Source of the DNA: Doris montereyensis
Lineage: Eukaryota; Mollusca; Gastropoda; Nudibranchia; Dorididae
Direction of reading: 5' to 3'
NCBI GenBank assembly: GCA_037039925.1
Contig: JAXRKP010000366.1
Span: 271,001 to 335,000 of the forward strand
Length of the DNA stretch: 64,000 nucleotides
Every line of letters begins with the position of its first letter. Position 1 is the stretch's first letter. Position numbers and translations under genes: made by a program. The notes beneath the pieces were generated by a model. It did no database searches. It worked only from the letters and a program-made list of their open reading frames with translations, and was not told the origin of the DNA. Shown here piece after piece: positions 32,404 through 42,640 of this stretch.

Positions 32404-33065
32404 CAAACAAATCATTGCAGGCTAACATTTATTGGTAAAAAAATACATATAAGTAAGAAAAAACCCTGATAAACAACAAACTTACTGAATTAAAAAGTGC
32501 AAACATATTTACATACATAGGTTACATGCATACATACATACATGCACATATATACACAAAATATCTCTCTCTCTTTCTCTCCCTCTCTCTCTTTCTTCTA
32601 TCTGTGTCATCTCTTTGTTCCCACCTAGTCTCATCGTAACCATTATATCAACTATGTAATCATTATATCAACTACGTAATCATTATAGTAACATATCAAC
32701 TAAGTAATTCCTATATCAACTACTTCATTATATCAACCACGGTAGTTCTGTCTAGATTTAGAGCTACATTGTATTATAATATCCAGATCTATTCATCGAT
32801 CCATCTATTAATTTATTGATCTGAATACATGTAGATCAATTGTCACCTATCCATATCTACTACAAATAATCCTATCTACACCGCTTATCTATCACATAAC
32901 ATTAGTCTAAGCGTTGATTCATACACAAAACTAGATTTAGACCTATCTTTCCGATCTGAATGTCAGTCTATCTATGAAATTGGCATACTTAGACCTACAT
33001 GCCTTTAACAAAATCCTGTTTTAATGTCAGTTTAAGGGTCGTGAAATAGCATGACTCTATTCTTT
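32404..33065. other. Intron sequence with short ATAC, TC and TATC-like repeats
   Basis: Includes a weak tandem at 32,640-32,750 (CATTATATCAACTANGTAAT repeated about five times). No gene seen. Confidence 0.55.
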
Positions 33066-33380
33066 AGGGGACTCAGTGATCCAAAGGCAATGTGTCAATA
33101 ATCTCTCAGCCAAAAAGGTCGTGGCTCCGTGCCCAACAGGTTGAACTTATTTCTGGATTTTCCCCCGAGTAAACACCGCCCCCACCCCCCCCCCCGGTCT
33201 GATCCAGGTAGGTGGATCGATATCTAGTGCCATCGGAGACGGACGATAAAAAAGGAGGCCCCGCGTGCAGATCACAACACTCTGTGCACGTTAAAGTAAA
33301 GGTCCCTGTGTTGTTTTAAGGACAGTCCTGGAAAACCTGACCTTTGCTGTGGATGTGTGTAAAGTCAAATCAAAAACACA
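33066..33380 (+). mobile_element. SINE family B
   Basis: GGGACTCAGTGATCCAAAGG head, internal C-run at 33,188, then GGATCGATATCTAGTGCC, AACACTCTGTGCACGTTAAA and a GTGTAAAGTCAAATC tail. Confidence 0.82.
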
Positions 33381-33791
33381 TTAAACTGTCTAAGCTTCAA
33401 TTTCGTTAGATTCTACTTTTATCTAGATCTAGAATCTACATTTACCGATCGACAGGTCTGAAATTTGTTCTATTTATACCTTCATTATAAAGTGTGGTCG
33501 AGTATGTAGCTTCTAGATTTAGATCTCTATGAAATCGACATGAATGAACATACTTAATTTTCGACGTCTCGCGGTTGGAGATCATTTGATCTGCATGTCG
33601 TAAACTATTGTGTAGGCTCTATCTAAGTGTCCCTTTTCTTTTAAGAATTAAGAGTCGATTTGTAAAGCTTTCAGTTCAATATTTGCCTTTTCAAAATGAA
33701 AATGCCTTTCAGAGATTAAAAAAAAAAAGCTAACATTCTTTTGTGTAACAAATGATTTTCTGTAGCCTTGTTCACTATACGTCCTCTTACA

Positions 33792-34125
33792 GAGTGGACT
33801 CGGTAGTCCAGAGGCAACGTGTCGGCCTCTCAGTCGAAAGGTAGTGGGTTCGAGCCCCGTCGACGGTTGAACAATTTTCTCGTTTTTTCGAGCAAAATTT
33901 AACACCCCCCTCCCCCACGGTCCACGTAGGTGGTTCGACGCCTAGTCCCATCGGATGGACGATAAAAGGAGGTCCTGTTTGCAGATCACAACACTCTGTG
34001 CACGTTACAGACCCATTGGCTGTTTTGTTTACGGGGCAGTCAGGGCTAAATAAAAAAATCCTACCAAAAACTCCGAGATCACCTTAGCTATGGATGTGGG
34101 TAAATCTAATCAAATGAAATCAAAA
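33792..34125 (+). mobile_element. SINE family B, best-preserved copy
   Basis: GTGGACTCGGTAGTCCAGAG with GGCAACGTG (A box), GGGTTCGAGCCCCG (B box), a C-rich middle, CCATCGGATGGACGATAAAA, CACTCTGTGCACGTTACAG and the tail GGATGTGGGTAAATCTAATC. About 330 bp. The tRNA-like head followed by an unrelated body marks a Pol III SINE. Confidence 0.87.
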
Positions 34126-34349
34126 CCTCTTACAGAAGGCAATGTTTTGCGCTATACGCCGTGTCCATGGCACATGAGCCGGATCGACCTTCCGACACCC
34201 CAGGGGCCTTAAAAATGTACTATAAATTATAGCTCTAGTCACCCAGACAAATGATGATACAGTAACAGTACTCCACAGTGATGAGTGTCAATTTCCAAGC
34301 AGTTCTTGGATTTGCAATGAACGTGGAGTAAAATGATCGTCGCCTGTGA

Positions 34350-34381
<32 letters not shown>

Positions 34382-34420
34382 GCACGGCTTTCAAAATGTC
34401 AGGTTGTATTGATTCGGTGT
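34126..34420. other. Intron sequence
   Basis: Contains a TG/CG microsatellite at 34,350-34,382. Nothing else recognised. Confidence 0.5.
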
Positions 34421-34550
34421 CATTTACTCCGTTCATCATCGTAATGTAGTGTGCTCTTCTTTGAACGAATTCAGAGGGAAATGGCAGGATGAGAGGTAGA
34501 TGGGAAAAGAAATCAGAGAAAAACGTAGGACCTACCAGCAGTCCATGCCA
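34421..34550 (+). repeat. Dispersed repeat E, copy 12, diverged
   Basis: TTTACTCCGTTCATCATCG, AATTCAGAGGGAAATGGCAG, GTAGGACCTACCAGCAG. Confidence 0.65.
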
Positions 34551-34737
34551 GTCGTGTACTACCAGAGTTATGCAAAGTCAGCCCAATACAAACAAAACAA
34601 TAACTAAACGGGGAAAAAGAAGAAGAAAAAAGGAAAATCCCAACAAATTGAACATTCACCATCCCTGTCTATCCGTTTATACATACGTCAACCAACCAAC
34701 CAACCAATCAATCACTCCATCTATGTATCTACCTACA

Positions 34738-34933
34738 CGTATGTATGTATGTATGTATGTATGTATGTATGTATGTATGTATGTATGTATGTGTGTATGT
34801 GTGTATCAAATTATCCATCTATTTATGTATGAACGTCTCTATCTATATATCAATATAAGTATCTGGTCATTATTATTTCTTTCTATCTATCATCATAGGC
34901 GGTTTTCCACGGCGGGGACTCTAGGAGCCACTC

Positions 34934-34972
<39 letters not shown>
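34738..34972. repeat. ATGT and TC microsatellites
   Basis: (ATGT)n at 34,738-34,806 and (TC)n at 34,934-34,972, separated by TATC-like sequence. Confidence 0.9.
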
Positions 34973-34973
<1 letters not shown>

Positions 34974-34984
34974 CTTTCTCAACC

Positions 34985-35680
34985 ACGGAATAACTTGACG
35001 AGCACACGTTCAGGGTATTCTAACGGAGCATCACACCATTGACTTTGACAAGTAGTGTCGCGGCTCTCGTCGATCCTATTTAAGTGAGAGTTGAGCGGGG
35101 CATGTCCGCTTCTCAAGTTGAAACGATGCCGACTTATCCCTTTTGGGCAAGGACCTCCACGCCATCTTCCTTCGAAGCAAAACAAATAAATAAATCAGAA
35201 CAAAGATACTAGAACAATTTGTTCTAGTATCTTTGATCACAGGCACAGGCACAAATCTGTGCACGGCGCGCCCTGTTGCGGCCAACGACCATTCTGCTAA
35301 CCACCTGTCGCGTACTGCCGTGCGTTAGAGCCCCCTTGGTAGCGTCATGGATTTGTCAACCCTCCATCCAGTCCTAACCTATTAAGCCGTTTTGGTCATA
35401 CGTGTCGCTTGACGCCGATTTTGCCCAACGACCGGCCGCAACCCTGACAGTGATCCCGCAACACCCCGGTATCCATTGAGATTGACGCTCCTGCTGAAGC
35501 ACGTTTACAACTCCCCCTCCCCCACCCCACCCCAAAAACAACAACCAAAAACACACAAAAAAACAAATTCGCGTCACTTGGCCCAGCATACGGTCTTCCA
35601 AGGCAGTGTGCCAGTTCTCGTGGGCATCGAGAATGGACTTAACGCGTCAGTGAAACTGGCTCTTTTGGACGTCGATCATC
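34985..35680 (-). mobile_element. LINE remnant with RNase H domain
   Basis: Minus-strand pieces in order: FTDALSPF (about 35,665-35,600), QSQWIPGCCGI with RWAKSAS (35,490-35,400), and RFNLRSGHAPLNSHLNRI (35,170-35,030). These match the TDxLS, WIPGHxGIxGNExAD and RTGHxxLNxHLxRI blocks of the RNase H and C-terminal region of Jockey/I-type non-LTR elements. The pieces lie in shifted frames, with stops and an inserted palindrome, so it is dead. Confidence 0.75.
35201..35235. repeat. 35-bp palindrome inside the LINE remnant
   Basis: CAAAGATACTAGAACAA and its exact inverse are separated by one T. It sits where the LINE reading is broken. Confidence 0.9.
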
Positions 35681-35689
35681 ACCAAGATA

Positions 35690-36025
35690 GGGACTAGGAA
35701 GTCCACAGGCTAGGTGTCGGCCTTTCAACAAAAATATAGTGGGTTCGAGCGCCACCAATGGCCGAACAATTTTCTCGAGGTTTTTCGAGCATAAATCCCC
35801 CCCCCCCCCCCTCCCACCCCTCCTGCTGGTCCAGGGAGGTGGATCGACACCTAGTCCCATCGGAGACGGGCGATAAAAAGGAGGTCCCGTGTGCAGATCA
35901 CACCCCTCTGTGCACGTTAAAGATCCCTTGGCTGTTTACAGGGCAGTCCAGTCAAAATAAAAAAAATCCTACCAAAAAACCCGAGATCACCTTAGTTGTG
36001 GATGTGGGTAAATCAAATCAATTTA
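35690..36025 (+). mobile_element. SINE family B
   Basis: GTCCACAGGCTAGGTGTCGG head, GGGTTCGAGCGCC B box, C-run at 35,798, GGATCGACACCTAGTCCCAT, tail GGATGTGGGTAAATCAAATC. Confidence 0.85.
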
Positions 36026-36039
36026 ACCCCCCCCCCCCC

Positions 36040-36240
36040 ACCGAAATGTTCCCTGCGGTAGCAGCTGCGGACAGCTCAGCTAGCCGTACTGATCGCCACA
36101 TGAATGACACCCCTCTCGGCTTCGTTGTATTTCGAGCAATACCCATCGCAGTTTCCCTCCTCTGTCTTTTGTTCACTAATTCAAGCATTCGAGCATGCTG
36201 CATTTCGGCCGCCTCTTATCTAACCCGTTTGTTACCTTCG
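36040..36240 (-). pseudogene. Coding-like fragment, possibly part of the same LINE
   Basis: On the minus strand a frame reads MLELVNKRQRRETAMGIARN, TTKPRGVSFMWRS and RLAELSAAATAG. The pattern LExxxxRQRxAxxIA-xTTxP recalls the thumb region of RNase H-bearing LINEs, and its position just upstream (minus sense) of the RNase H pieces fits. This is a guess; no decisive motif is present. Confidence 0.3.
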
Positions 36241-36267
36241 CGCAAAAAGCACTTCCTCTTCATACTT

Positions 36268-36575
36268 GGTGGTCCAGAGACAAGGCGTTGACCTCTAAAC
36301 AAAAAGGTCGTGAGTTCAAGTTCCGGCAGGTTGAAACGTTTTTCGGGGTAACCCCCCCCTTTCTGGTTCAGGTAGGTAAATGGACACCTAGTCTCATCGG
36401 AAACGGACGATAAGACGGATTCCCCACACGCGATTACAGCACTCCGTGCACGTTAAATATTCCTTAGCTATTAACAGGGCAGTCCTTACCAAATCAAAAA
36501 GTCCTACAAAAAACCCCCAACAAAACAAACGAACACAAACACCCTGAGATTATCTCAAATGTAGACGTGGGTAAA
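36268..36575 (+). mobile_element. SINE family B
   Basis: CTTGGTGGTCCAGAGACAAG head, AGTTCAAGTTCC decayed B box, CCTAGTCTCATCGGAAACGG, CACTCCGTGCACGTTAAAT, tail GTAGACGTGGGTAAAA. Confidence 0.83.
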
Positions 36576-36716
36576 AATGCAATCCTCTTCATACGATTCG
36601 TGTCGCGTCGATGGAGCTTTCACATTGGCCACCATTTCCAAGCACTCGTCGAAGTCTTCACACTTCCGCAGAATAAATCTCACGGCTTGGTCATGGTGCC
36701 TACTACTCCCTCGGTA
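36575..36716 (-). pseudogene. Coding-like fragment, unrecognised
   Basis: Between a SINE B tail and the TATG array, the minus strand has an open frame with DQAVRFILRKCEDFDECLEM, VANVKAPSTRHES and YEEDC. Amino-acid use looks protein-like and no repeat is involved. It may be an exon or a LINE piece. It does not fit the missing GALNT stem exon by sequence. Confidence 0.3.
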
Positions 36717-36719
36717 TTA

Positions 36720-36946
36720 ATATATGTATGCATGCATGCATGTATGTATGTACGTACGTATGTATGTATGTATGTATGTATGCATGTATGTATGTACGTA
36801 TGTATGTATGTATGTATGTATGTATGTATGTATGTATGTATGTATGTATGCATGCATGTATGTATGTATGTATGTATGTATGTATGTATGTATGTATGTA
36901 TGTATGTATTTATGTATGTAATTATGTATGCAAGTATGTATGTATG

Positions 36947-36999
<53 letters not shown>

Positions 37000-37342
37000 T
37001 TATGTATGCATGCATGCATGCATGTATGTATGTATGTATGTATGTATGTATGTATGTATGTATGTATGTATGTATGTATGTATGTATGTATGTATGCATG
37101 TATTTATGTATGTATGTATGTATGTATGTATGTATGTATGTATGTATGTATGTATGTATGTATGTATGTATGTATGTATGTATGCATGTATGTATGTATG
37201 CATGGATGTATGCATGCATGTATGTATGTATTTATGTATGTATGCATGTATGTATGTATGTATTTATGTATGTATGTATGTATGTATGTATATATATGTA
37301 TGTATGTATTTATGTATGTATGTATATATGTATGTATATGTT
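36720..37342. repeat. 620-bp TATG microsatellite
   Basis: Nearly pure (TATG)n with scattered TGCA, TACG and TATT variants. All long frames here (MYVCMYVC and its reverse) are repeat translations. Confidence 0.98.
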
Positions 37343-37457
37343 GTGACGAATGACGTATGTACGTATGTGTGATTATCTCCCTTTTGCATGTGTATTTATA
37401 TAACTTGTCATAACTATGTTACTCATCCATGTCACCATATATATGTATCGGTGTCCA

Positions 37458-37458
37458 C

Positions 37459-37492
<34 letters not shown>

Positions 37493-37512
37493 TTTATCAT
37501 TATTATTATTAT

Positions 37513-37561
<49 letters not shown>

Positions 37562-37562
37562 G
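37458..37562. repeat. TTA then CTA microsatellite
   Basis: (ATT)n followed by (ACT)n, 105 bp. Confidence 0.97.
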
Positions 37563-38204
37563 CAAACACTCGTATCTATTTATCTATTTGCCTTCCTACT
37601 TACCTACCTATCTATCTATTCACCCATTTATTTATCTGCCTAACTTCTTAACTACAAGCCCATCGATCCATTAAAAAAATAACTCTGGCAGCCATCAAAG
37701 CGGTGAGGTGACGTTAGCATGAAATGAGTCCTTTTCATTTCTCCATGGACTGTTTCGAACATACTTTGCTTGAAATGGCCTCCCACGTCCATTCACCTAG
37801 TCTGCTACACTCACGTCATCCTCAGCCCACGCCTAAACAAAACAAACGACCATTACGTACCATTGCTATGGGGCGTTGCAGTGAACCAACAACTCCTTTT
37901 GATGAGTGAGGACGATGGACAAATATTTCAAGTCACGGACAAATAATGATACTTATCTCTTTTTCTTTGTTTTAGCTTTTGTTCCACCATCATCTCACCA
38001 TATTCGTCTCTTAAACAAACTAATTTACTGTTGCTGTGATGCAAGCTATTGACAATTCAAGTCAGTGTCAGATTACACAAAACTTGAACTGCCATCAAAA
38101 AGGCCACTTGAACTTTGGAGAGTTTTACAAACTGGCCATATGGTCCCAGTGTTGCTTTTAAATACATACAACAACAAAAGTGCAAGACTTTCGATGGCTG
38201 GCTG
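37563..38204. other. Intron sequence, nothing recognised
   Basis: TATC-like simple repeats at the start; otherwise no feature. Short frames here have no known family. Confidence 0.45.
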
Positions 38205-38217
38205 GCAACCTTCTCTT

Positions 38218-38274
<57 letters not shown>

Positions 38275-38277
38275 CTC

Positions 38278-38345
<68 letters not shown>

Positions 38346-38483
38346 CCTCCCCCCCTCTCTCTCTCTCTTTCTCTCTCTTTGTGTCTGTCTGTCTGTCTCT
38401 GTCTGTCTGTCTATCTCTCTCTTTCTTTGTCTGTCTGTCTATCTCTCTCTCTCTCTGTCTCTCTGTGTCTCTCTGTCTATCTC

Positions 38484-38517
<34 letters not shown>

Positions 38518-38560
38518 GCTTTGTCTATCTCCTCTCTTTTCTCTCATACCCCCCCTCCCT
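38205..38560. repeat. TC / TGTC microsatellite
   Basis: About 350 bp of (TC)n and (TGTC)n in blocks. Frames of Ser-Leu and Ser-Val-Cys repeats are artefacts. Confidence 0.97.
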
Positions 38561-38998
38561 TTCCCAACTTCCAATGACTCAGAGAAATCAGACAGCCACC
38601 ACCGTTGTCCTTGGTTTAGAAGATTTACCAGAATGGCAATGATCTATTGTTGAGTAATCACAGGAGCGGTTGTGGACTCCCCAACATTTGATTAAAAAAA
38701 ATAAATCTTCTTATTAATATTATTATTGGCACGAAAATCGTATGAAGAGACAGGGGCCCGTGTTTGTAGAACGTGACTTAAGTTACAGCCTCAAGGCCGT
38801 TGAAAGCGAATTGATGGTTGAAAATGTCATTAGGGCAGAAAGCTGACAGCAAGATAAATAAAGTATCGAGAGAGATCGAGATCATCGTCGGGACGTTGGC
38901 GGTATATTTTGATAAGATTATGCTAAGCGTCTACAATCGATCGGGCTGAAATAAGTCGAATCGTCATTATGATCTGACAGACTGAGTGGTTCTTTTTT
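38561..38998. other. Intron sequence, nothing recognised
   Basis: No repeat or coding block recognised. Confidence 0.45.
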
Positions 38999-40345
38999 GG
39001 ACGTTTGTTTCATTGAAATTTACGCCGTCCATCAGATGGCTTTGTTTGTTTCATTGAAATGTACGCCGTCCATCAGATGGCTTTGTTTGTTTCATTGAAA
39101 TGTACGCTGTCCATCAGATGGCTTTGTTTGTTTCATTGAAATGTACGCCGTCCATCAGATGGCTTTGTTTGTTTCATTGAAATGTACGCAGTCCATCAAA
39201 TGGCTTTGTTTGTTTCATTGAAATGTACTTGTCCATCAGATGGCTTTGTTTGTTTCATTGAAATGTAACCCGTCCATCAGATGGCTGATGTTTGTTTCAT
39301 TGAAATGTCTCAGTTCCATCAGATACGTTTGTATTTGTTCATTGAAATGTACCAGTTCCATATTAGGACGACTTTATTTGTTTCATTGAAATGTAAAGTT
39401 CATCAAGATGGCTTTGTTTGTTTCATTGAAATGTACATCTTGTTTCATGAAATTACATCCAATGATGGCTGATTCGTTTGTTTCATTGAAATGTACGCCG
39501 TTCATCAGATGGCTTTGTTTGTTTCATTGAAATGTACATCCATCAGATGGCTTTGTTTGTTTCATTGAAATGTACAGTTCCATCAGATGGTTTGTTTGTT
39601 TCATTGAAATGTACGCCGTCCATCATATGGCTACGTTGATTCATTGAAATGTTCATCCATCAATGGCCTCATTTGTTTCATTGAAATGTACGTCCATGAT
39701 GGCTTTGTTTGTTTCATTGGAATGTACGTCCATCAGGATACTTTATTTGTTTCATTGAAATGTAAGTTCCATCAGATACGTTTGTTTGTTTCATTGAAAT
39801 GTACATCCATTAGATGGCTTTGTATTTGTTTCATTGAAATGTACAGTCCATCATACGTTGATTTATTTGTTTCATTGAAATGTACGTCCATCAGATGACT
39901 TTGTTTGTTTCATTGAAATGTACATCCATCAGATGGCCTCATTTGTTTCATTGAAATGTACATCCATCAGTGGCTTCATTTGTTTCATTGAAATGTACGC
40001 CGTCTATCGGATGGCTTCATTTGTTTCATTGAAATGTACGCCGTCTATCGGATGGTTTCATTTGTTTCATTGAAATGTACGCCGTCATCGGATGGCTTCA
40101 TTTGTTTCATTGAAATGTACGTCGTCCATCAGATGTCTTCGTTTGTTTAATTGAAATGTACGTCCATCAGACGGCTTCATTTGTTTAATTGAAATGTACG
40201 CCCAGCAGACGGCTTCGGTTGTTTCATTGAAATGTGCGCCGACCATCAAATGGCTTCTTCGTTTGTTTCATTGAAATGTACGTCATCCATCAGATGTCTT
40301 CGTTTGTTTAATTGAAATGTACATCCATCAGATGGCTTCATGACA
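38999..40345 (+). repeat. 40-bp satellite built from the 5' end of repeat E
   Basis: About 33 units of roughly 40 bp: TTTGTTTGTTTCATTGAAAT then GTACGCCGTCCATCAGATGGC. The unit equals the first 40 bases of dispersed repeat E (compare 7,741 and 21,725). Early units (39,000-39,290) are nearly identical; from 39,290 to 39,990 many units have lost 3-10 bases in the CGCCGTCC part; at 39,990-40,250 regular units return with GGATGGCTTCATTTG. Confidence 0.95.
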
Positions 40346-40955
40346 ACCGTTGTCCCTTCCACCACCTTGAACAAAGTCAATCTATGAACATGACAACCGT
40401 TGTCCCTTCCACCACCTTGAACAAAAGTCAATCTATGAACACGACAACCGTTGTCCCTCCCACCACCTTGAACAAAGAACTATGAACACAAAGTTGTCCC
40501 TTCCACCACCTTGAACAAAGTATGAACATGACAACCGTTGTCCCTTCCACCACCTTGAACAAAGTCAATCTATGACAACCGTTGTCCCTTCCACCTTTTG
40601 AACATGAAACGACAACCGTTGTCCCTTCACCAAGTCAACTATGAACATGACAACCGTTGTCCCTTCCACCACCTTGAACAAAGTCAATCTATGAACACAA
40701 CAACCTTTGCCCTTGAACAAAGTCTCCCACCACCTTGAACAAAGTCAACTATGAACATGACAACCGTTGTCCCTTCCACCACCTTGAACAAAGTCAATCT
40801 ATGAACATGACAACCGTTGTCCTTTCCACCACCTTGAACAAAGTCAATCTATGAACATGACAACCGTTGTCCCTTCCACCACCTTGAACAAAGTCAATCT
40901 ATGAACATGACAACCGTTGTCCCTTCCACCACCTTGAACAAAGTCAATCTCAAGG
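40346..40955 (+). repeat. 50-bp satellite adjoining the 40-bp satellite
   Basis: About twelve units of roughly 49-50 bp: CATGACAACCGTTGTCCCTT, CCACCACCTTGAACAAAG, TCAATCTATGAA. Some units are shortened. It begins directly at the end of the E-derived array, where a last E unit runs into ATGACAACCG. Confidence 0.95.
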
Positions 40956-41287
40956 GCACACCACGCACGCCTGCCGTGCACTCGCTGTAGTGATCTACTT
41001 TGTTATTTTGTTTGAGGGAGGGGGCGGAGAGAAGATCTGCACCTCCAGTATAACCACCAATAACAACCAATACAACCACCAAGCAGACATTGTCTTGTGG
41101 CGGCGTGTAGTGACGACGATTGCACACTACCCAGAATTCCATCGACACCCGTATCAAAATGCAAATGTACAACATAGTGAGGAGAAAAAAAAGGTTCATT
41201 AGCAATATAATAATAATATACAACACAACATAGATATCTCCAACAACATAACATACGCATTCAGATGCACACATTTGCATTATAATT
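40956..41287. other. Intron sequence, nothing recognised
   Basis: No coding or repeat family found. Confidence 0.45.
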
Positions 41288-41540
41288 TATGGTTAGGCGG
41301 CAGGATTGGCGTGTGAGGAAACGGATTCTAATCCTAACAATACTATGTTTGACGCCGTGTTTCTTCGGGAAAACATTAAATAGGCAATTCCTTTAAATAC
41401 ATTTATTATCTAGGTTTAAAAGATGGGTACCCGCATAATCTGGGAGTAAAATCTGAGAAGCACTGGCGTTCCAGGAGGCGATGTATTAACCTCTCTTCTT
41501 ATTTACGCTACAGAAACCAAAATAAGTAGTCTTAACATAC
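41288..41540 (+). mobile_element. SINE family A, diverged
   Basis: GGTTAGGCGGCAGGATTGGC head, ATTCTAATCCTAAC in place of the B box, CTGGGAGTAAAATCTGAG body. The tail is decayed. Confidence 0.65.
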
Positions 41541-41792
41541 CTCCAAGATCGCCCACATATAAATAAGACATACAATAAATAACGTTTTGTCTTATTTCAC
41601 ACATTTATTTACAAAAGTATTTCATGTTTCTGGTTAGAGAGTATCATCTTTTTTTTACTTTACAACGTAATTTTAAACCCGTGTCGTATTTTCTGTGTGG
41701 ATGTGTGTGTAGTGGTAGTGATTTATCATATTTTTTTCTTGTAATGCACCCATAGTTATAAATGAGATGTTGGGGCAATACAAAAAGGCGCA

Positions 41793-41798
41793 TTGTTA

Positions 41799-41869
<71 letters not shown>

Positions 41870-41872
41870 ATT
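41793..41872. repeat. TTA microsatellite
   Basis: About 70 bp of (ATT)n. Confidence 0.97.
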
Positions 41873-42480
41873 ACATGTAGTATTATTTTTCCTTCTTGCC
41901 TATCTCTTAAATGACATCCAAGCCACATTTTAGTGATGGATAAACCCTATTAGTTTACAACTATAATTGTGTCCATGCGCTGGCTTAGCCAACCCCTTTG
42001 GAACAACACACACTTTGTTTCTTATCTGAAGCCTCAGACGTGGAGCTATTAGATGTTACGTTAATTTTAAAATACGGTGACAGAAAAGATTAAACGTTAC
42101 ATGTGACGTATTTATAACAGATGCTTTCACACGGCCGCTTCAGTGGTAGTTATCATCATGGCTTATTTCAGTTTCTATGCGCTTCTGTGTCTGTCTGTCT
42201 GTCTGTCTCTCTATGTCTGCTCTCTCTCTCTTTCTGTCTCTCTCACACGCGCGCCTTCTCTCTCTCACTCAGGCTCTGTTAAAGTGGGCAAACGACCTTC
42301 TGCCTATATTTTCCGCATTTTGATGTTCTCATAGAAAAAAAGAAATAAAAAAAGAAATAAATGAAAACATGATTGTTGGGAGATGGGACAAGAATCGCAA
42401 TTTCCTTCCGACACAACTCGTGAGTATCTGTCTCTCTTACTCCAGCCCCTCCTTTCTCCCATCTCGCTTTCTTTGTTTGC
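41873..42480. other. Intron sequence with TC/TG tracts
   Basis: TGTC and TC tracts at 42,187-42,272. No gene seen. Confidence 0.5.
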
Positions 42481-42640
42481 GCCGTTTTATTGGAATTTAT
42501 CCTGTTACCATATTATGCGATTATCTCATCGTGAGTTTAGAGGATATAGCAAGATGAAAAGAAAGACATGAAATAGTGAAAGGAAAGAAGTAAGACCTAC
42601 CAGTAGCGAATAGCACCTGCCTTCCTGCCCCCACCCTCCC
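42481..42640 (+). repeat. Dispersed repeat E, copy 14
   Basis: TTTTATTGGAATTTATCCTG, GCGATTATCTCATCGTGAGT, AAGTAAGACCTACCAGTAGC. Confidence 0.8.

Noticed and set aside
36567..37372. Open frames of 100-259 codons (MYVCMYVC, THTYIHTY types)
   Set aside because: They are translations of the TATG microsatellite on both strands.
38065..38653. Frames of 138-175 codons rich in Ser, Leu, Cys and Val
   Set aside because: Translations of TC/TGTC repeats. The GA arrays at 47.7, 53.4, 53.9, 54.3 and 56.9 kb give similar Glu-Arg or Ser-Leu artefacts.
38999..40955. CRISPR-like appearance of regular 40- and 50-bp repeats
   Set aside because: There are no unique spacers between repeats, the units are head-to-tail, and the genome is eukaryotic.
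40894..41280. 128-codon minus-strand frame
   Set aside because: Partly the 50-bp satellite (VEGTTVVM repeats), partly intron; no family similarity.
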